64,000 nucleotides of DNA from Variovorax sp. V93 (GTDB lineage: Bacteria; Pseudomonadota; Gammaproteobacteria; Burkholderiales; Burkholderiaceae_C), in contig NZ_AP028669.1 in assembly GCF_041154485.1 (NCBI RefSeq), positions 2,914,001 through 2,978,000 on the forward strand, written 5' to 3'. The position numbers were made by a program, and so were the translations under genes. Below are positions 40,791-50,108 of the stretch, piece after piece (within the stretch, counting starts at the first letter, position 1; every line of letters starts with the position of its first letter). The notes beneath the pieces are model-generated. The model worked only from the letters and a program-made list of their open reading frames with translations, was not told the DNA's origin and did not search any database.

Positions 40791-42251
40791 ATGCAACGCA
40801 TCACGCCCGCCACCGCCTGTGACCTGTTCGACATTGCGGCAACGCGTCGCATCGAACAGAAAGCGGCGGCCGCCCTGCCCCCTCACACGCTGATGCAGCG
40901 CGCGGGCCTGGCCGTGGCGCGGCTCGCGATGGCACTGGCGCCGCATGCGCGGACGATCTGGGTCGCCTGCGGGCCGGGCAACAACGGCGGCGACGGCTTC
41001 GAAGCTGCTGCGCAGCTGCAGCACCGCGGCTTCCTGCCCATCGCGACCTTCGCGGGCGATGAAGACCGGCTGCCGCCGGATGCCAGGGCGTCGCTGCAAC
41101 GGGCCCGCGATGCCGGCGTGATCTTCGCGCCGGAGCCGCCTGCGAGCTGCGATCTGGCGATCGACGCGCTGCTCGGCATCGGATCGAGCCGGCCTCCCGA
41201 AAAGCTCATGGCCGATTGGCTGCGTCGGATGCATGAGATGGCCGCGCCGGTGCTCAGCGTCGATGTGCCCTCTGGGCTGAATGCCGACACCGGCGCTTCA
41301 AGCGCCGAGCCCCGTGCGGCTGACGCTTCGCGCCGCTTCTGCCTGAGCTTCCTGACCCTCAAGCCCGGCCTGGTCACAGCGCAGGGCCGCGATGCCGCGG
41401 GCACGGTCTGGTTCGACGACCTGGGCTGCAGCAGCGCCGGCGAGGAGCCGGTCGCGCGCCTGGCGGGCGCACCGGCGGATACCCCACGCAGCCACGCCTC
41501 GCACAAGGGCAGCTATGGCGATGTCGCGGTGATCGGCGGTGCATCCGGCATGGCGGGCGCCGCGCTGCTGGCCGGCTCCGCCGCGCTGCATGCGGGTGCG
41601 GGCCGCGTGTTCGTCGGACTGCTCGACGCGAGCGCGGCCCCGGTCGACCTGGCGCAGCCCGAACTGATGCTGCGAGACGCCAAGTCGCTCGATCTCTCGG
41701 GCATGACAGCGGTCTGCGGATGCGGCGGCGGCGCGGACATCCGCGCGGTGCTGCCGCGCGTGCTGGCGACGGCGGCCGCGCTGGTGCTCGACGCCGATGC
41801 ACTGAATGCCATCGCGGTCGATGGCGCGCTGCAGGCCCAGCTGGCATCGCGCGCCCGGCGCGGCAGGCCGACGGTGATCACCCCGCATCCGCTCGAAGCC
41901 GCGCGCCTGCTGAACTGCACGGCCGCCGACATCCAGGCCGACAGGCTCGCAGCCGCCCGCCAGCTCGCGTCGCGCTACGGCGTGGTCGCCGTGCTCAAGG
42001 GATCGGGAACAGTGATTGCCGAGGGCGGCGGCACGCCGCCGGTGCTCAATCCGACTGGCAACGCGAAGCTGGCAACCGCCGGCACCGGCGACGTGCTCGC
42101 GGGAATGATCGGCGCCGCACTGGCGGCGCGGCGGCCACCATTCGAGGCGGCCTGCGAAGCCGTCTGGCACCACGGCCGCATCGCCGACACCTGGCCGGCC
42201 GGCGCGCCCCCGCTGACGGCCGGCGCGCTGGCGCGCCAGGCGCCCTGCTGA
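40791..42251 (+). CDS. nnr: Bifunctional NAD(P)H-hydrate epimerase/dehydratase
   Basis: A 486-residue metabolite-repair protein that restores hydrated NADH/NADPH. The N-terminal YjeF epimerase half (residues about 1-215) includes VACGPGNNGGDGFEAAAQL and SVDVPSGLNADTG. The C-terminal ADP/ATP-dependent dehydratase half (about 230-480) has GSYGDVAVIGGASGMAGAAL, HPLEAARLL, VLKGSGTVIA and the nucleotide motif GNAKLATAGTGDVLAGMIGA. Both catalytic halves look intact. It is convergent with the SDR gene, only 6 bp apart, with no visible terminator. Confidence 0.95.
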   Translation: MQRITPATACDLFDIAATRRIEQKAAAALPPHTLMQRAGLAVARLAMALAPHARTIWVACGPGNNGGDGFEAAAQLQHRGFLPIATFAGDEDRLPPDARASLQRARDAGVIFAPEPPASCDLAIDALLGIGSSRPPEKLMADWLRRMHEMAAPVLSVDVPSGLNADTGASSAEPRAADASRRFCLSFLTLKPGLVTAQGRDAAGTVWFDDLGCSSAGEEPVARLAGAPADTPRSHASHKGSYGDVAVIGGASGMAGAALLAGSAALHAGAGRVFVGLLDASAAPVDLAQPELMLRDAKSLDLSGMTAVCGCGGGADIRAVLPRVLATAAALVLDADALNAIAVDGALQAQLASRARRGRPTVITPHPLEAARLLNCTAADIQADRLAAARQLASRYGVVAVLKGSGTVIAEGGGTPPVLNPTGNAKLATAGTGDVLAGMIGAALAARRPPFEAACEAVWHHGRIADTWPAGAPPLTAGALARQAPC

Positions 42252-42257
42252 CGAGTT

Positions 42258-43022
42258 CTAGCCGCGACCGACGAAGGGCATCTTCGTCGCCATGACCGTA
42301 TGGAACAGCACGTTGGCCTCCAGCGGCAGGTTCGCCATGTAGAGCACCGACTGGCCCACGATCTTCACGTCCATCAGCGGCTCGATCGCGAGTTCGCCGT
42401 TGGCCTGCGGCACGCCCTTGGCCATGCGCGCAGCCAGTTCCGTCATGGCGTTGCCCACGTCGATCTGGCCGACCGCGATGTCGTACTTGCGCCCGTCGAG
42501 CGAAGCGGTCTTGGTGAGGCCCTCGACCGCGTGCTTGGTCGCGGTGTACGCCGCGGAATTGGGCCGCGGCGCGGTGGCCGAGATGGAGCCGTTGTTGATG
42601 ATGCGGCCGCCGCGCGGCGTCTGCGCCTTCATCGTGCGGAACGCCTGCTGGATGCAGAAGAACATGCCGCTCAGGTTGATGTCGACCACGCCGCGCCACT
42701 GCTCGGGCGTCCAGTCCTCGAACGGACCCGGCGGATTGCCCACGCCGGCGTTGTTGAACAGCAGGTCGACGCGGCCGAAGCGCTCCACCGTGGCGGCGAA
42801 CAGCGCCTGCACCGATTCCGCATTGGCCACGTCGGTGGGCACCGCGAAGGCGCGCGCACCGGCGCCGGACTCTTCGGCGACCTGTTCCAGCGGCTCGAGG
42901 CGGCGCCCCGCCAGGGCCACGCTCCAGCCGTCGGCCAGCAATGCCAGCGCCGCGGCGCGGCCTATGCCCGTGCCGGCGCCCGTGACGATTGCGATGCGGC
43001 CCTTGTTGTTTTCCACGCTCAT
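42258..43022 (-). CDS. SDR family oxidoreductase
   Basis: A 254-residue classical short-chain dehydrogenase. The cofactor motif [19 protein letters not shown] is near residue 15; [10 protein letters not shown] is the stabilising motif; the catalytic Ser ([13 protein letters not shown]) and Tyr-Lys ([11 protein letters not shown]) are present. Substrate is unknown. It lies downstream of rnr on the minus strand with a 58-bp gap. Confidence 0.88.
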   Translation of the reverse strand: MSVENNKGRIAIVTGAGTGIGRAAALALLADGWSVALAGRRLEPLEQVAEESGAGARAFAVPTDVANAESVQALFAATVERFGRVDLLFNNAGVGNPPGPFEDWTPEQWRGVVDINLSGMFFCIQQAFRTMKAQTPRGGRIINNGSISATAPRPNSAAYTATKHAVEGLTKTASLDGRKYDIAVGQIDVGNAMTELAARMAKGVPQANGELAIEPLMDVKIVGQSVLYMANLPLEANVLFHTVMATKMPFVGRG

Positions 43023-43080
43023 GCTCGGTGTCTCCTTCTCGGTTTGTCTGTATGGATGGGATGCAATGCGGCGCCGTGCG

Positions 43081-45294
43081 TCATGCGCGGCGGGGTTTGC
43101 GGCCCTTCATCTTGTTGGCGGCCTTCTTGACGGCCGACTTGAAAGCCTGCATCGCCGACTGCGGGCCCGCAGCGGCAACGGCGGCGCTGCGCTCGACGCG
43201 CTGCTCTGGAACGGCTTCGGCCTTGTGGCGCGAACTGCGCTTGGCCGATGCCTTGACCGGCACGCCGGCCGGGGCCGCGCCCTTGTCCTTCATGGCGCGC
43301 GTGGTGAGGTCTTCGCCCTCGCGCACCAGGCGGAAATCGATCTTGCGCCCGTCCAGGTCGACGCGGCTCACCTGCACCCGCACGCGGGTGCCGATGGCGT
43401 AGCGGATGCCGGTGCGCTCGCCGCGCAGTTCCTGGCGCATCTCGTCGAACTTGAAGTATTCGCCGCCGAGTTCGGTGATGTGCACCAGCCCCTCGACGTA
43501 CATTGCATCGAGCGTCACGAAGATGCCGAAGGTCGTGGCCGCCGTGACCACGCCGCCATACTCCTCGCCCAGGTGCTCGCGCATGTACTTGCACTTGAGC
43601 CAGGCTTCGACGTCGCGGCTGGCTTCGTCGGCGCGGCGCTCGTTGGCGCTGCAATGCAGGCCGGCCGCTTCCCAGGCCAGCACTTCCTTGGTCGGCGCGA
43701 CCGTGGCTTTCTGCGGCTTGGTGGTCGGCGCCTTGACGCGCGAAGCCAGCCGCTTGGCGAGCTTGGCATGCGCCTCGCCCGGCGTCGGAAGCATCGGCAG
43801 CTGGTAGCGCGTCTTGCCAAGAATGGCCTTGATCACGCGGTGCACCAGCAGGTCGGGGTAGCGCCGGATCGGGCTCGTGAAATGCGTGTAGGCCTCGTAC
43901 GCCAGGCCGAAATGGCCACTGTTGATGGGCGTATAGATCGCCTGCTGCATCGATCGCAGCAGCATGGTGTGGATCTGCTGCGCGTCGGGGCGCTCCTTGG
44001 TGGCTTCGGCGATCGCCTGGAACTCGCCGGGCCGCGGATCGTCAGTGATGCTCAAGCCCACGCCCATGGCCTTCAGGTAGCCGCGCAGGATTTCCTTCTT
44101 CTCGGGCGTCGGGCCTTCGTGCACACGGAACAGGCCCGGGTGCTTGCCCTCGGCGATGAAGTCGGCGCTGCACACGTTGGCCGCGAGCATGGCCTCTTCG
44201 ATGAGGCGGTGCGCCTCGTTGCGCGTGCGGGGCACGATCTTCTCGATGCGGCCCGCGTCGTCGCAGATGATCTGCGTCTCGGTGGTTTCGAAGTCGACCG
44301 CGCCGCGCTTGCCGCGCTGCTTGAGCAGCGCCTTGTACACGTCGGCCAGGTTCAGCAGGTCCTTGACGCGGTCCTTGCGCTTGGCAGCTTCAGGGCCCCG
44401 CGTGTTGCCAAGGATGGCCGCGACTTCGGTGTAGGTGAAGCGGGCATGGCTGAACATCACCGCGGGGTAGAACTGGTAGGCATAGATCTCGCCGTCGGCG
44501 GCCACGAGCATGTCGCACACCATGCACAGGCGTTCGACCTCGGGGTTCAGCGAGCACAGGCCGTTCGACAGCTTCTCCGGCAGCATCGGGATCACGCGGC
44601 GCGGAAAGTAGACACTGGTGGCGCGGTCGTAGGCATCGATGTCGATGGCCGAGCCGGTCTGCACATAGGCGCTGACGTCGGCAATGGCCACCAGCAGGCG
44701 CCAGCCCTTGCCGCGGCCGACCTTGGCCGGCTCGCAGTACACGGCGTCGTCGAAGTCGCGCGCGTCCTCGCCGTCGATGGTGACCAGCGGCACGTCGGTC
44801 AGGTCGATCCGACCTTTCTTGTCGGCAGGGCGAACCTTCTCAGGCAGCGCCTTGGCTTCGGCCAGGCAGGCCTCGGAAAATTCGTGCGGCACGCCGTACT
44901 TGCGCACCGCGATCTCGATCTCCATGCCGGGATCGTCGATCTCGCCCAATACTTCCTTCACGCGCCCGACCGGCTGGCCGAACAGCGCCGGCGGCTCGGT
45001 GAGTTGCACCACGACGACCTGCCCCACCTTGGCGGGGCCGGTGGCACCCTTGGGAATCAGGACGTCCTGTCCGTAGCGCTTGTCTTCGGGCGCGACGAGC
45101 CACACGCCGCCTTCATGCAGCAGGCGGCCGATGATCGGCTGCTCGGGGCGCTCGACGATTTCGACCACCCGCCCCTCGGGACGTCCGCGCCGATCCTGCC
45201 GCACCACGCGCGCCTTGACGCGGTCCTTGTGCAGCACCGCACGCATCTCGTTCGGGGGCAGATAGATGTCGGCTTCGCCGTCGTCGCGCTGCAC
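43081..45294 (-). CDS. rnr: Ribonuclease R (N-terminus unresolved)
   Basis: A processive 3'-5' exoribonuclease that degrades structured RNA. The frame from GTG 45294 gives 737 residues: cold-shock domains, the RNB catalytic domain with [14 protein letters not shown] and [15 protein letters not shown], an S1 domain ([20 protein letters not shown]) and a Lys/Arg-rich tail. The true N-terminus is further upstream: the open frame continues through [20 protein letters not shown], the expected start of the first cold-shock domain, yet no in-frame ATG, GTG or TTG precedes it. The only nearby ATG (45365) is one base out of frame. A non-standard start, a one-base deletion or a sequence error are possible. 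Confidence 0.9.
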   Translation of the reverse strand: MQRDDGEADIYLPPNEMRAVLHKDRVKARVVRQDRRGRPEGRVVEIVERPEQPIIGRLLHEGGVWLVAPEDKRYGQDVLIPKGATGPAKVGQVVVVQLTEPPALFGQPVGRVKEVLGEIDDPGMEIEIAVRKYGVPHEFSEACLAEAKALPEKVRPADKKGRIDLTDVPLVTIDGEDARDFDDAVYCEPAKVGRGKGWRLLVAIADVSAYVQTGSAIDIDAYDRATSVYFPRRVIPMLPEKLSNGLCSLNPEVERLCMVCDMLVAADGEIYAYQFYPAVMFSHARFTYTEVAAILGNTRGPEAAKRKDRVKDLLNLADVYKALLKQRGKRGAVDFETTETQIICDDAGRIEKIVPRTRNEAHRLIEEAMLAANVCSADFIAEGKHPGLFRVHEGPTPEKKEILRGYLKAMGVGLSITDDPRPGEFQAIAEATKERPDAQQIHTMLLRSMQQAIYTPINSGHFGLAYEAYTHFTSPIRRYPDLLVHRVIKAILGKTRYQLPMLPTPGEAHAKLAKRLASRVKAPTTKPQKATVAPTKEVLAWEAAGLHCSANERRADEASRDVEAWLKCKYMREHLGEEYGGVVTAATTFGIFVTLDAMYVEGLVHITELGGEYFKFDEMRQELRGERTGIRYAIGTRVRVQVSRVDLDGRKIDFRLVREGEDLTTRAMKDKGAAPAGVPVKASAKRSSRHKAEAVPEQRVERSAAVAAAGPQSAMQAFKSAVKKAANKMKGRKPRRA

Positions 45295-45428
45295 GAAACC
45301 GTGTCCGTCGCGATGCCCTTGAACAGTTCCTTCAAATTCATCCAGCAGACCGCTGGAATGGCCATTATTTTTGATATGATTCTCTCTTTCCTGAAATTCA
45401 AAACATAACTGCTTCGGCAGCTATGTGG

Positions 45429-45513
<85 letters not shown>

Positions 45514-45530
45514 CCCCTACCAAGCTGAAA

Positions 45531-45563
45531 CCCCTGTGAATCATCGATTTACAGGGGTTTTTT
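45531..45563 (+). terminator. Terminator after tRNA-Leu
   Basis: CCCCTGT (45531-45537) pairs with ACAGGGG (45551-45557), extended by the adjacent A/T pairs, and is followed by TTTTTT CTTTT. It ends the tRNA-Leu transcript 18 bases after the CCA. Confidence 0.9.
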
Positions 45564-45565
45564 CT

Positions 45566-46017
45566 TTTCCCTGGGAACATGAGCGAGGGATGTTCTCCCT
45601 CACGGATGCCGATCGCGGCCAAGCCTGGCCGCACCGACGGTTGTGTGCCGCGTTCGCGCGCGGCGTCGTGATCCTGAGGCGGAACATTCTGCGAAGCGCT
45701 TGTCGGCGGCACGGATTCGAACAAATGGAACAGGCTTCGTCTCATGAAATGATGCAGCAACCCGCTCCTGGAGAAGCGGCTTTCCACCATTCTGACGCAG
45801 TACATCGACGAATGATCGCGCAGAGTCTCGAGAAGCGGAGCAACCGAATCAATAACACCGTGTTGGCAGTAGAGGTGAACCGCACAACCCCACCTGTTGG
45901 GCGCGGCATTGGCTCGCCGCGGGGGACCGCCGGCGGATCTGCAGGGGTTGCGACAGCTTTGAAGCCGGGATGCACCTTAACACGCGAAACAATGCACCGG
46001 GTCGGCAGCCTGCGAGC
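45566..46017. other. 450-bp region with no recognised gene
   Basis: Between the tRNA-Leu terminator and the YkvA gene no reading frame looks like a protein: the longest plus-strand frame (45536-46021) begins inside the terminator and has no family features or good start, and minus-strand frames are equally featureless. A small inverted repeat, GAACAT (45576-45581) with ATGTTC (45591-45596), is near the left edge. It may hold a decayed gene, or an unknown RNA. Confidence 0.5.
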
Positions 46018-46410
46018 ATGACCATTTTCCAACGCATCAAGCAATGGGCCTCGCGCATCAAGCGCGATGCCGTCACTCTGTGGTTCGCCTATCGCCATCC
46101 GGGCACGCCGTGGTTCGCCAAGCTGCTCGCGGCCTTCGTCGTCGCCTATGCGCTGAGCCCGATCGACCTCATCCCGGATTTCATTCCCGTTCTTGGCTAC
46201 CTCGACGACGCCTTGCTGCTGCCCGGCCTGATCTGGCTGAACATCCGGCTCATTCCGGCCGATGTACTCGAGGAATGCCGCCAGCGCGCCGACCTGTGGA
46301 TGAAGGAACAAGGCGCGAAGCCGCGAAGCATTGCCGGCGCCGTGCTCGTCCTGGCGGTCTGGATCGGCCTGGGGGCCGCGCTCTGGGCCTGGTTCGGCAC
46401 GCAAAAGTAG
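46018..46410 (+). CDS. YkvA family (DUF1232) membrane protein
   Basis: A 130-residue protein with the DUF1232 core VAYALSPIDLIPDFIPVLGYLDDALLLPG given here in part: the motif SPIDLIPDFIP is near residue 43 and GYLDDALLLPGLIW follows. A C-terminal membrane helix (AGAVLVLAVWIGLGAALWAW) is at about residues 106-126. Function of the family is unknown. The ATG at 46018 (MTIFQRIKQWASRIKRDAV) gives the usual amphipathic N-terminus; an upstream in-frame ATG at 45970 adds 16 unconvincing residues. Confidence 0.85.
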   Translation: MTIFQRIKQWASRIKRDAVTLWFAYRHPGTPWFAKLLAAFVVAYALSPIDLIPDFIPVLGYLDDALLLPGLIWLNIRLIPADVLEECRQRADLWMKEQGAKPRSIAGAVLVLAVWIGLGAALWAWFGTQK

Positions 46411-46450
46411 GCTGGGACCGGCGGCAACAATTCTCGACATTGTGAATTTT

Positions 46451-46468
46451 ACTGTATATTTATACAGT
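46451..46468 (+). promoter_or_regulatory. LexA (SOS) box
   Basis: ACTGTATATTTATACAGT is an 8-bp perfect dyad around TT and matches the LexA consensus CTGT-N8-ACAG (46452-46467). It lies 23 bp before the ATG of the 98-codon gene at 46491, overlapping the probable -10 region, so LexA binding would block transcription until DNA damage. Confidence 0.85.
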
Positions 46469-46490
46469 CTTTTCACAAAGGATAACCGCC

Positions 46491-46787
46491 ATGTCGACAT
46501 CCGAACCCACCACCTCCCCTGCTCGCAACCATGCGCTGGCCGAAGCACTGGCATGGATTTCAAAGTTCGCGCATGCATGGAAGGCCATCGAGCCCGCGCC
46601 CCACTCGCTTAGCATCGATGGATTCATCATCTGGGGTCCCGTGCTCTACGAGAAGCACCGCAACGAGGATCCCGTGGAACTCGCGGCGCGGCTGTACGGC
46701 CGGTCGGGCGAGTATTCCAGGTACCTGTATCCGGGCCGTCCGCCCAAGACTGGCGATGCGCTTCCGACTTTCGGCCCCAAGGTGTAG
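46491..46787 (+). CDS. Small SOS-box-controlled hypothetical protein (98 aa)
   Basis: I do not recognise the family. The ATG at 46491 follows AAGGATAACC, a good ribosome binding site. The protein has no signal peptide or membrane helix. After a Ser/Thr-rich start it shows an amphipathic helix (NHALAEALAWISKFAHAWKA), then SIDGFIIWGPVLYEKHRN, a short acidic-basic stretch and a Pro/Gly-rich tail (YPGRPPKTGDALPTFGPKV). The LexA-type box at 46451-46468 sits just upstream, so expression should rise after DNA damage. Candidates are an SOS checkpoint or repair accessory protein; nothing in the sequence decides. It is single, with no operon partner. Confidence 0.7.
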   Translation: MSTSEPTTSPARNHALAEALAWISKFAHAWKAIEPAPHSLSIDGFIIWGPVLYEKHRNEDPVELAARLYGRSGEYSRYLYPGRPPKTGDALPTFGPKV

Positions 46788-46888
46788 CAAAAGTCACACT
46801 TTCACATCAAAAACGATTCAAGAAGTAACTTGAGTGTGTACACAAGGTTACGTTTGATTTGAAAATATCCAATTTAGCGGAGACCATT

Positions 46889-46975
46889 GTGATCACAGCA
46901 TTTACCTTGTTAGTCGGCATGTTTCTCGGGGCGTTGTTCATGAGCCTCCTGGTCGTTTCTCGCTCGGATGACTGA
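46889..46975 (+). CDS. 28-aa membrane peptide
   Basis: A short frame starting GTG at 46889 encodes a single hydrophobic helix (ITAFTLLVGMFLGALFMSLL) ending VVSRSDD. A GGAG Shine-Dalgarno (46879-46882) lies six bases upstream, and a bidirectional hairpin terminator follows at 47020. The length and the G-M-F-L-G-A-L-F pattern recall the short DUF3789-type membrane proteins. The upstream 100 bp is unusually AT-rich for this genome, consistent with a promoter. Supported by site, composition and terminator, but the frame is too short to be certain. Confidence 0.45.
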   Translation: MITAFTLLVGMFLGALFMSLLVVSRSDD

Positions 46976-47019
46976 GAAGAAGAACTGCCGGGCCCTTGCA
47001 GCCCTGTCCATGCCCACAG

Positions 47020-47048
47020 AAAAGCCCGCATCCAGCGGGCTTTTCCTT
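47020..47048. terminator. Bidirectional terminator
   Basis: AAAAGCCCGC (47020-47029) and GCGGGCTTTT (47035-47044) are perfect 10-bp arms around ATCCA, with T-rich sequence on the plus-strand side and the symmetric A/T flank for the minus strand. It can end the 28-aa peptide transcript (plus) and the hypothetical gene ending at 47057 (minus). Confidence 0.85.
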
Positions 47049-47056
47049 TTCTTGAA

Positions 47057-47338
47057 CTACGTCAGCAGGTTGGACTTGGGCCTGCGGTTGCTCTCGATCG
47101 AATAGATCGCCGGCTTGTCCTGCTCGGTCTTCGTGCCCGCTGCCTCGGCGCTGGGAGCCGGAAGCGGATAGACCTCGCCGGAAAGGCGCTTCACGCGCTC
47201 CGCATACATCTTGGCCAGGGCCGCGTGATGCTCCGCCGCAGCCTGGTGCTCGAGTCGCGCCATCTGGGCTTCCTGAAGCAGCGTGGCAGCCCTCTTGAGA
47301 TGAAGGCTGGATCCGGGTTGAAAGAGCTGGAAGAACAT
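47057..47338 (-). CDS. Hypothetical protein (93 aa, helical)
   Basis: Not recognised. The ATG at 47338 follows a strong AGGAGGT site, which decides the start. The N-terminal half is predicted helical and Ala/Glu/His-rich (LKRAATLLQEAQMARLEHQA, AAEHHAALAKMYAERVKRLS), likely a coiled coil or helical hairpin; the C-terminal third is charged and probably disordered, ending RRPKSNLLT. There is no signal peptide. It is a single gene between a bidirectional terminator and rimO. Confidence 0.65.
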   Translation of the reverse strand: MFFQLFQPGSSLHLKRAATLLQEAQMARLEHQAAAEHHAALAKMYAERVKRLSGEVYPLPAPSAEAAGTKTEQDKPAIYSIESNRRPKSNLLT

Positions 47339-47488
47339 GGGACCTCCTGGAGAACACAAGCCGCCACGTTCAAACCCCAGGCCACACGCGTCTGTAGGCG
47401 TACAACTTTTTCGCCTGTCGCTCAGCCCGTGGTTCTCAAGTCGGCGATCGCCGCGCTGCTTTCTCGCTCTCGCCAGGATGGCGACGGT

Positions 47489-48895
47489 TCAGATCGGCAA
47501 CGCGATCAGGTCGTGGCCCTCGGCGCCCACGATGTGGGCCCGCGTGAATTCACCCACCTTGAGCGTCTTGCTGATCTTCTCGGGCGGCAGCAGGCGCACG
47601 GTGCCGTCGATCTCGGGGGCGTCGGCATAGGTGCGGCCCACGCCGCCCTTGCGGCCCATGCCGGGCGCCGAGTCCACCAGCACCTGCATGGTTGCACCGA
47701 CGCGCTGTCGCAGCTTGGCGATCGACACCGCTTCGGCCACTTCCATGAAACGGGCGCGGCGGGCTTCACGTTCAGCCGGCGGCAGCATGCCGGGAATGTC
47801 GTTAGCGGTGGCTCCTTCGACCGGGCTGTAGGCAAAGCATCCGGCGCGGTCGATCTGCGCTTCGCGGATGAAGTCGAGCAGATGCTCGAACTCCTGTTCG
47901 GTTTCGCCAGGGAAGCCCGCGATGAAGGTGCTGCGGATCACCAGTTCGGGGCAGACCTCGCGCCACCGCGCCAGGCGCTCCAGGTTCTTCTCGCCGCTGG
48001 CCGGCCGCTTCATGCGCTTGAGCACGTCGGGATGGCTGTGCTGCAGCGGCACGTCGAGGTACGGCAGCACCTGGCCGCTGGCCATCAGCGGAATGATCTC
48101 GTCCACGCTCGGATACGGATACACATAGTGCAGCCGGACCCAGGCGCCGTAGGGCTCGGCAATTTCGCCCAATGTGCGCACCAGCTCGAGCATGCGCGTC
48201 TTGACCGGCTTGCCGTCCCAGAAGCCGGTGCGGTACTTGACGTCCACGCCATAGGCCGAGGTGTCTTGGCTGATCACCAGCAGTTCCTTCACCCCGCCTT
48301 CGAACAGGGCCTTGGCCTCGCTGAGCACGTCGCCGACCGGGCGCGACACCAGGTCGCCGCGCATCGAGGGAATGATGCAGAAGGTGCAGCGGTGATTGCA
48401 GCCTTCGCTGATCTTCAGATAGGCATAGTGCCGCGGCGTGAGCTTCAAGCCTGCGATGCCGAAGGTGTTGGGAACCAGGTCGACGAAGGGATCGTGCGGC
48501 TTGGGCAGGTTGGCGTGGACCGCGTCCATGACTTCCTGCGTGGCGTGCGGACCGGTCACGGCCAGCACGCTGGGGTGCATCTGCCGAACCAGGTTGCCGC
48601 CCTGGTCGCCGGTCTTGGCGCCCAGGCAGCCCGTGACGATCACGCGGCCGTTTTCCGCCAGCGCCTCGCCGATGGTGTCGAGGCTTTCCTTCACGGCATC
48701 GTCGATGAAGCCGCAGGTGTTGACGATCACCAGGTCGGCCCCCTCGAAGGTCTTGGCGGTCTGGTAGCCCTCAGCGCTCAGCTGGGTCAGGATCAGTTCG
48801 GAATCGGTCAGGGCCTTGGGGCAGCCCAGGCTCACAAAGCCGACCTTGGGGGCGGCCGGCGTGGCCATGCGTTCGGGGGAGGCAACTTCGCTCAT
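47489..48895 (-). CDS. rimO: Ribosomal protein S12 methylthiotransferase RimO
   Basis: A 468-residue radical-SAM enzyme that methylthiolates Asp88/89 of ribosomal protein S12. The N-terminal UPF0004 domain ([40 protein letters not shown]) holds the auxiliary iron-sulfur cysteines; the radical-SAM motif CxxxCxxC is in [20 protein letters not shown]; a C-terminal TRAM domain ends the protein. The start [16 protein letters not shown] at 48895 is chosen; the in-frame extension upstream to 49090 is antisense to phaR. Confidence 0.96.
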   Translation of the reverse strand: MSEVASPERMATPAAPKVGFVSLGCPKALTDSELILTQLSAEGYQTAKTFEGADLVIVNTCGFIDDAVKESLDTIGEALAENGRVIVTGCLGAKTGDQGGNLVRQMHPSVLAVTGPHATQEVMDAVHANLPKPHDPFVDLVPNTFGIAGLKLTPRHYAYLKISEGCNHRCTFCIIPSMRGDLVSRPVGDVLSEAKALFEGGVKELLVISQDTSAYGVDVKYRTGFWDGKPVKTRMLELVRTLGEIAEPYGAWVRLHYVYPYPSVDEIIPLMASGQVLPYLDVPLQHSHPDVLKRMKRPASGEKNLERLARWREVCPELVIRSTFIAGFPGETEQEFEHLLDFIREAQIDRAGCFAYSPVEGATANDIPGMLPPAEREARRARFMEVAEAVSIAKLRQRVGATMQVLVDSAPGMGRKGGVGRTYADAPEIDGTVRLLPPEKISKTLKVGEFTRAHIVGAEGHDLIALPI

Positions 48896-48936
48896 ATATG
48901 CCCCTATTGTCCCAGCTATCGGCCGGGGCCGGGATT

Positions 48937-49533
48937 TCAGGGGCGTTTGATGCCGAATGCGCCCAGGACCTGCTCGGTATTTTTCTGCATCTGCTCCTGC
49001 ATCTGCAGGAACACGTTCTTGGACTGCTCGACGTAGTTGCCCATGAGTCCCTGGAGCATGGGCGACTGCATGGTCATGAAGCGCGACCACATCTCGGGCG
49101 TGAGGCCCTCTGCCTTTTCGGCGAGCTGGGCCTGCACCTCGGTCATGGCCTGGATGTTCTTTTCGAGATAGGGGCCCATGTAGCCCTGCATCGCCTGTCC
49201 GTAGAAGCGGATGATGTTGGCCAGCACCTGCTCGGTGAACATCGGCGCACCGCCCGCTTCTTCCTCGAGGATGATCTGCAGCAGGATGCTGCGCGTGAGG
49301 TCGTCGCCGGTCTTGGCATCGCGCACCACGAACTGGGCATTCTGTATGACCAGCTGCTTCACCTCGGTGAGCGTGATGTACGTGGATGTCTCGGTGTCGT
49401 AGAGCCTTCGGTTGGGGTACTTCTTGATTACACGTTGCACCGGCTTGACCCCGGACTTCTTGCTCTGCACTGCGGACTCCTTCACATGGATGCCCATGTC
49501 ATCCGATGATTCTAGGTAGCGGTTTTGCTGCAT
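48937..49533 (-). CDS. phaR: Polyhydroxyalkanoate synthesis repressor PhaR
   Basis: A 198-residue DNA- and PHB-binding repressor that controls phasin and PHA synthesis genes. The PHB-accumulation regulatory N-terminal domain is clear ([40 protein letters not shown]), followed by [21 protein letters not shown] and a helical C-terminus rich in Gln/Met ([20 protein letters not shown]). Two starts are possible, 49533 and 49497, neither with a strong site. It implies PHB granule storage, in line with bdhA at 53.5 kb. The pha synthase genes are not in the window. Confidence 0.94.
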   Translation of the reverse strand: MQQNRYLESSDDMGIHVKESAVQSKKSGVKPVQRVIKKYPNRRLYDTETSTYITLTEVKQLVIQNAQFVVRDAKTGDDLTRSILLQIILEEEAGGAPMFTEQVLANIIRFYGQAMQGYMGPYLEKNIQAMTEVQAQLAEKAEGLTPEMWSRFMTMQSPMLQGLMGNYVEQSKNVFLQMQEQMQKNTEQVLGAFGIKRP

Positions 49534-49569
49534 CGCGACAAGGTTTACCCTGACCGTGCCAGCGCCGCT

Positions 49570-49938
49570 TCAACCGAGCGTTGTGGCGTACTCGGCGCTG
49601 CAGGCACTGCAGGTGGCGGTCCCGGGGCGTTCCTCGGTGGCTTCCCTGAAACGCAGCGGACTCTTGTGGCCGTAGACCACCCAGCAGCGTGGACAGTGTT
49701 CCTGGCCGGCGGTGGGCAAGTAGGCGCGCGAGCGCTGCTCGGCGCGCTCCTGCGTCACGGGCGTTCCCTGCCGGATGGCGCGGGCTATTTCGCGTGCCGC
49801 CATGGTGTCGGTACGGCCGCTTGCGTGGTCGTTGATGCCATAGACGGCGCGTGCAAATTCGATGGGAGCCTGCCTGAGCAATGCGGCCAGGCGCATGTCG
49901 GCATGAGCCCGATCAACCAGCGTTGATCGCGTATTCAT
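49570..49938 (-). CDS. Hypothetical zinc-ribbon protein (122 aa)
   Basis: Not recognised. The ATG at 49938 starts MNTRSTLVDRAHADMRLAAL; the frame continues upstream only through the tRNA-Val gene, which is an artefact. The N-terminal ~70 residues are helical; the C-terminal part contains two CxxC knuckles (EHCPRCWVVYG and ATCSACSAEY) about 30 residues apart, a likely zinc ribbon. A DNA- or RNA-binding or regulatory role is only a guess. It has its own position between phaR and tRNA-Val. Confidence 0.65.
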   Translation of the reverse strand: MNTRSTLVDRAHADMRLAALLRQAPIEFARAVYGINDHASGRTDTMAAREIARAIRQGTPVTQERAEQRSRAYLPTAGQEHCPRCWVVYGHKSPLRFREATEERPGTATCSACSAEYATTLG

Positions 49939-50108
49939 CAGATCGCTTGTCAAGAAATTTGGAAAAGGTTTGCAGAGCGGCCAAGGTAGCACAACAACAT
50001 GGCCATGGTCTTTGTCTGCTTCACCGCAAGGACGATTGAAACACCGGGGAACCCGGTGAAAGCTCTGTTCGACAGCTCCGGTGGTTGGCCGGAAGTCGAA
50101 ACAGAAAT

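Noticed and set aside
45706..45723. Minus-strand TTCGAATCCG followed by GCCGCC, resembling a tRNA T-arm and 3' acceptor
   Set aside because: The 5' half of the T-stem does not pair, and no D-arm, anticodon arm or CCA is found; judged chance or at most a decayed remnant.
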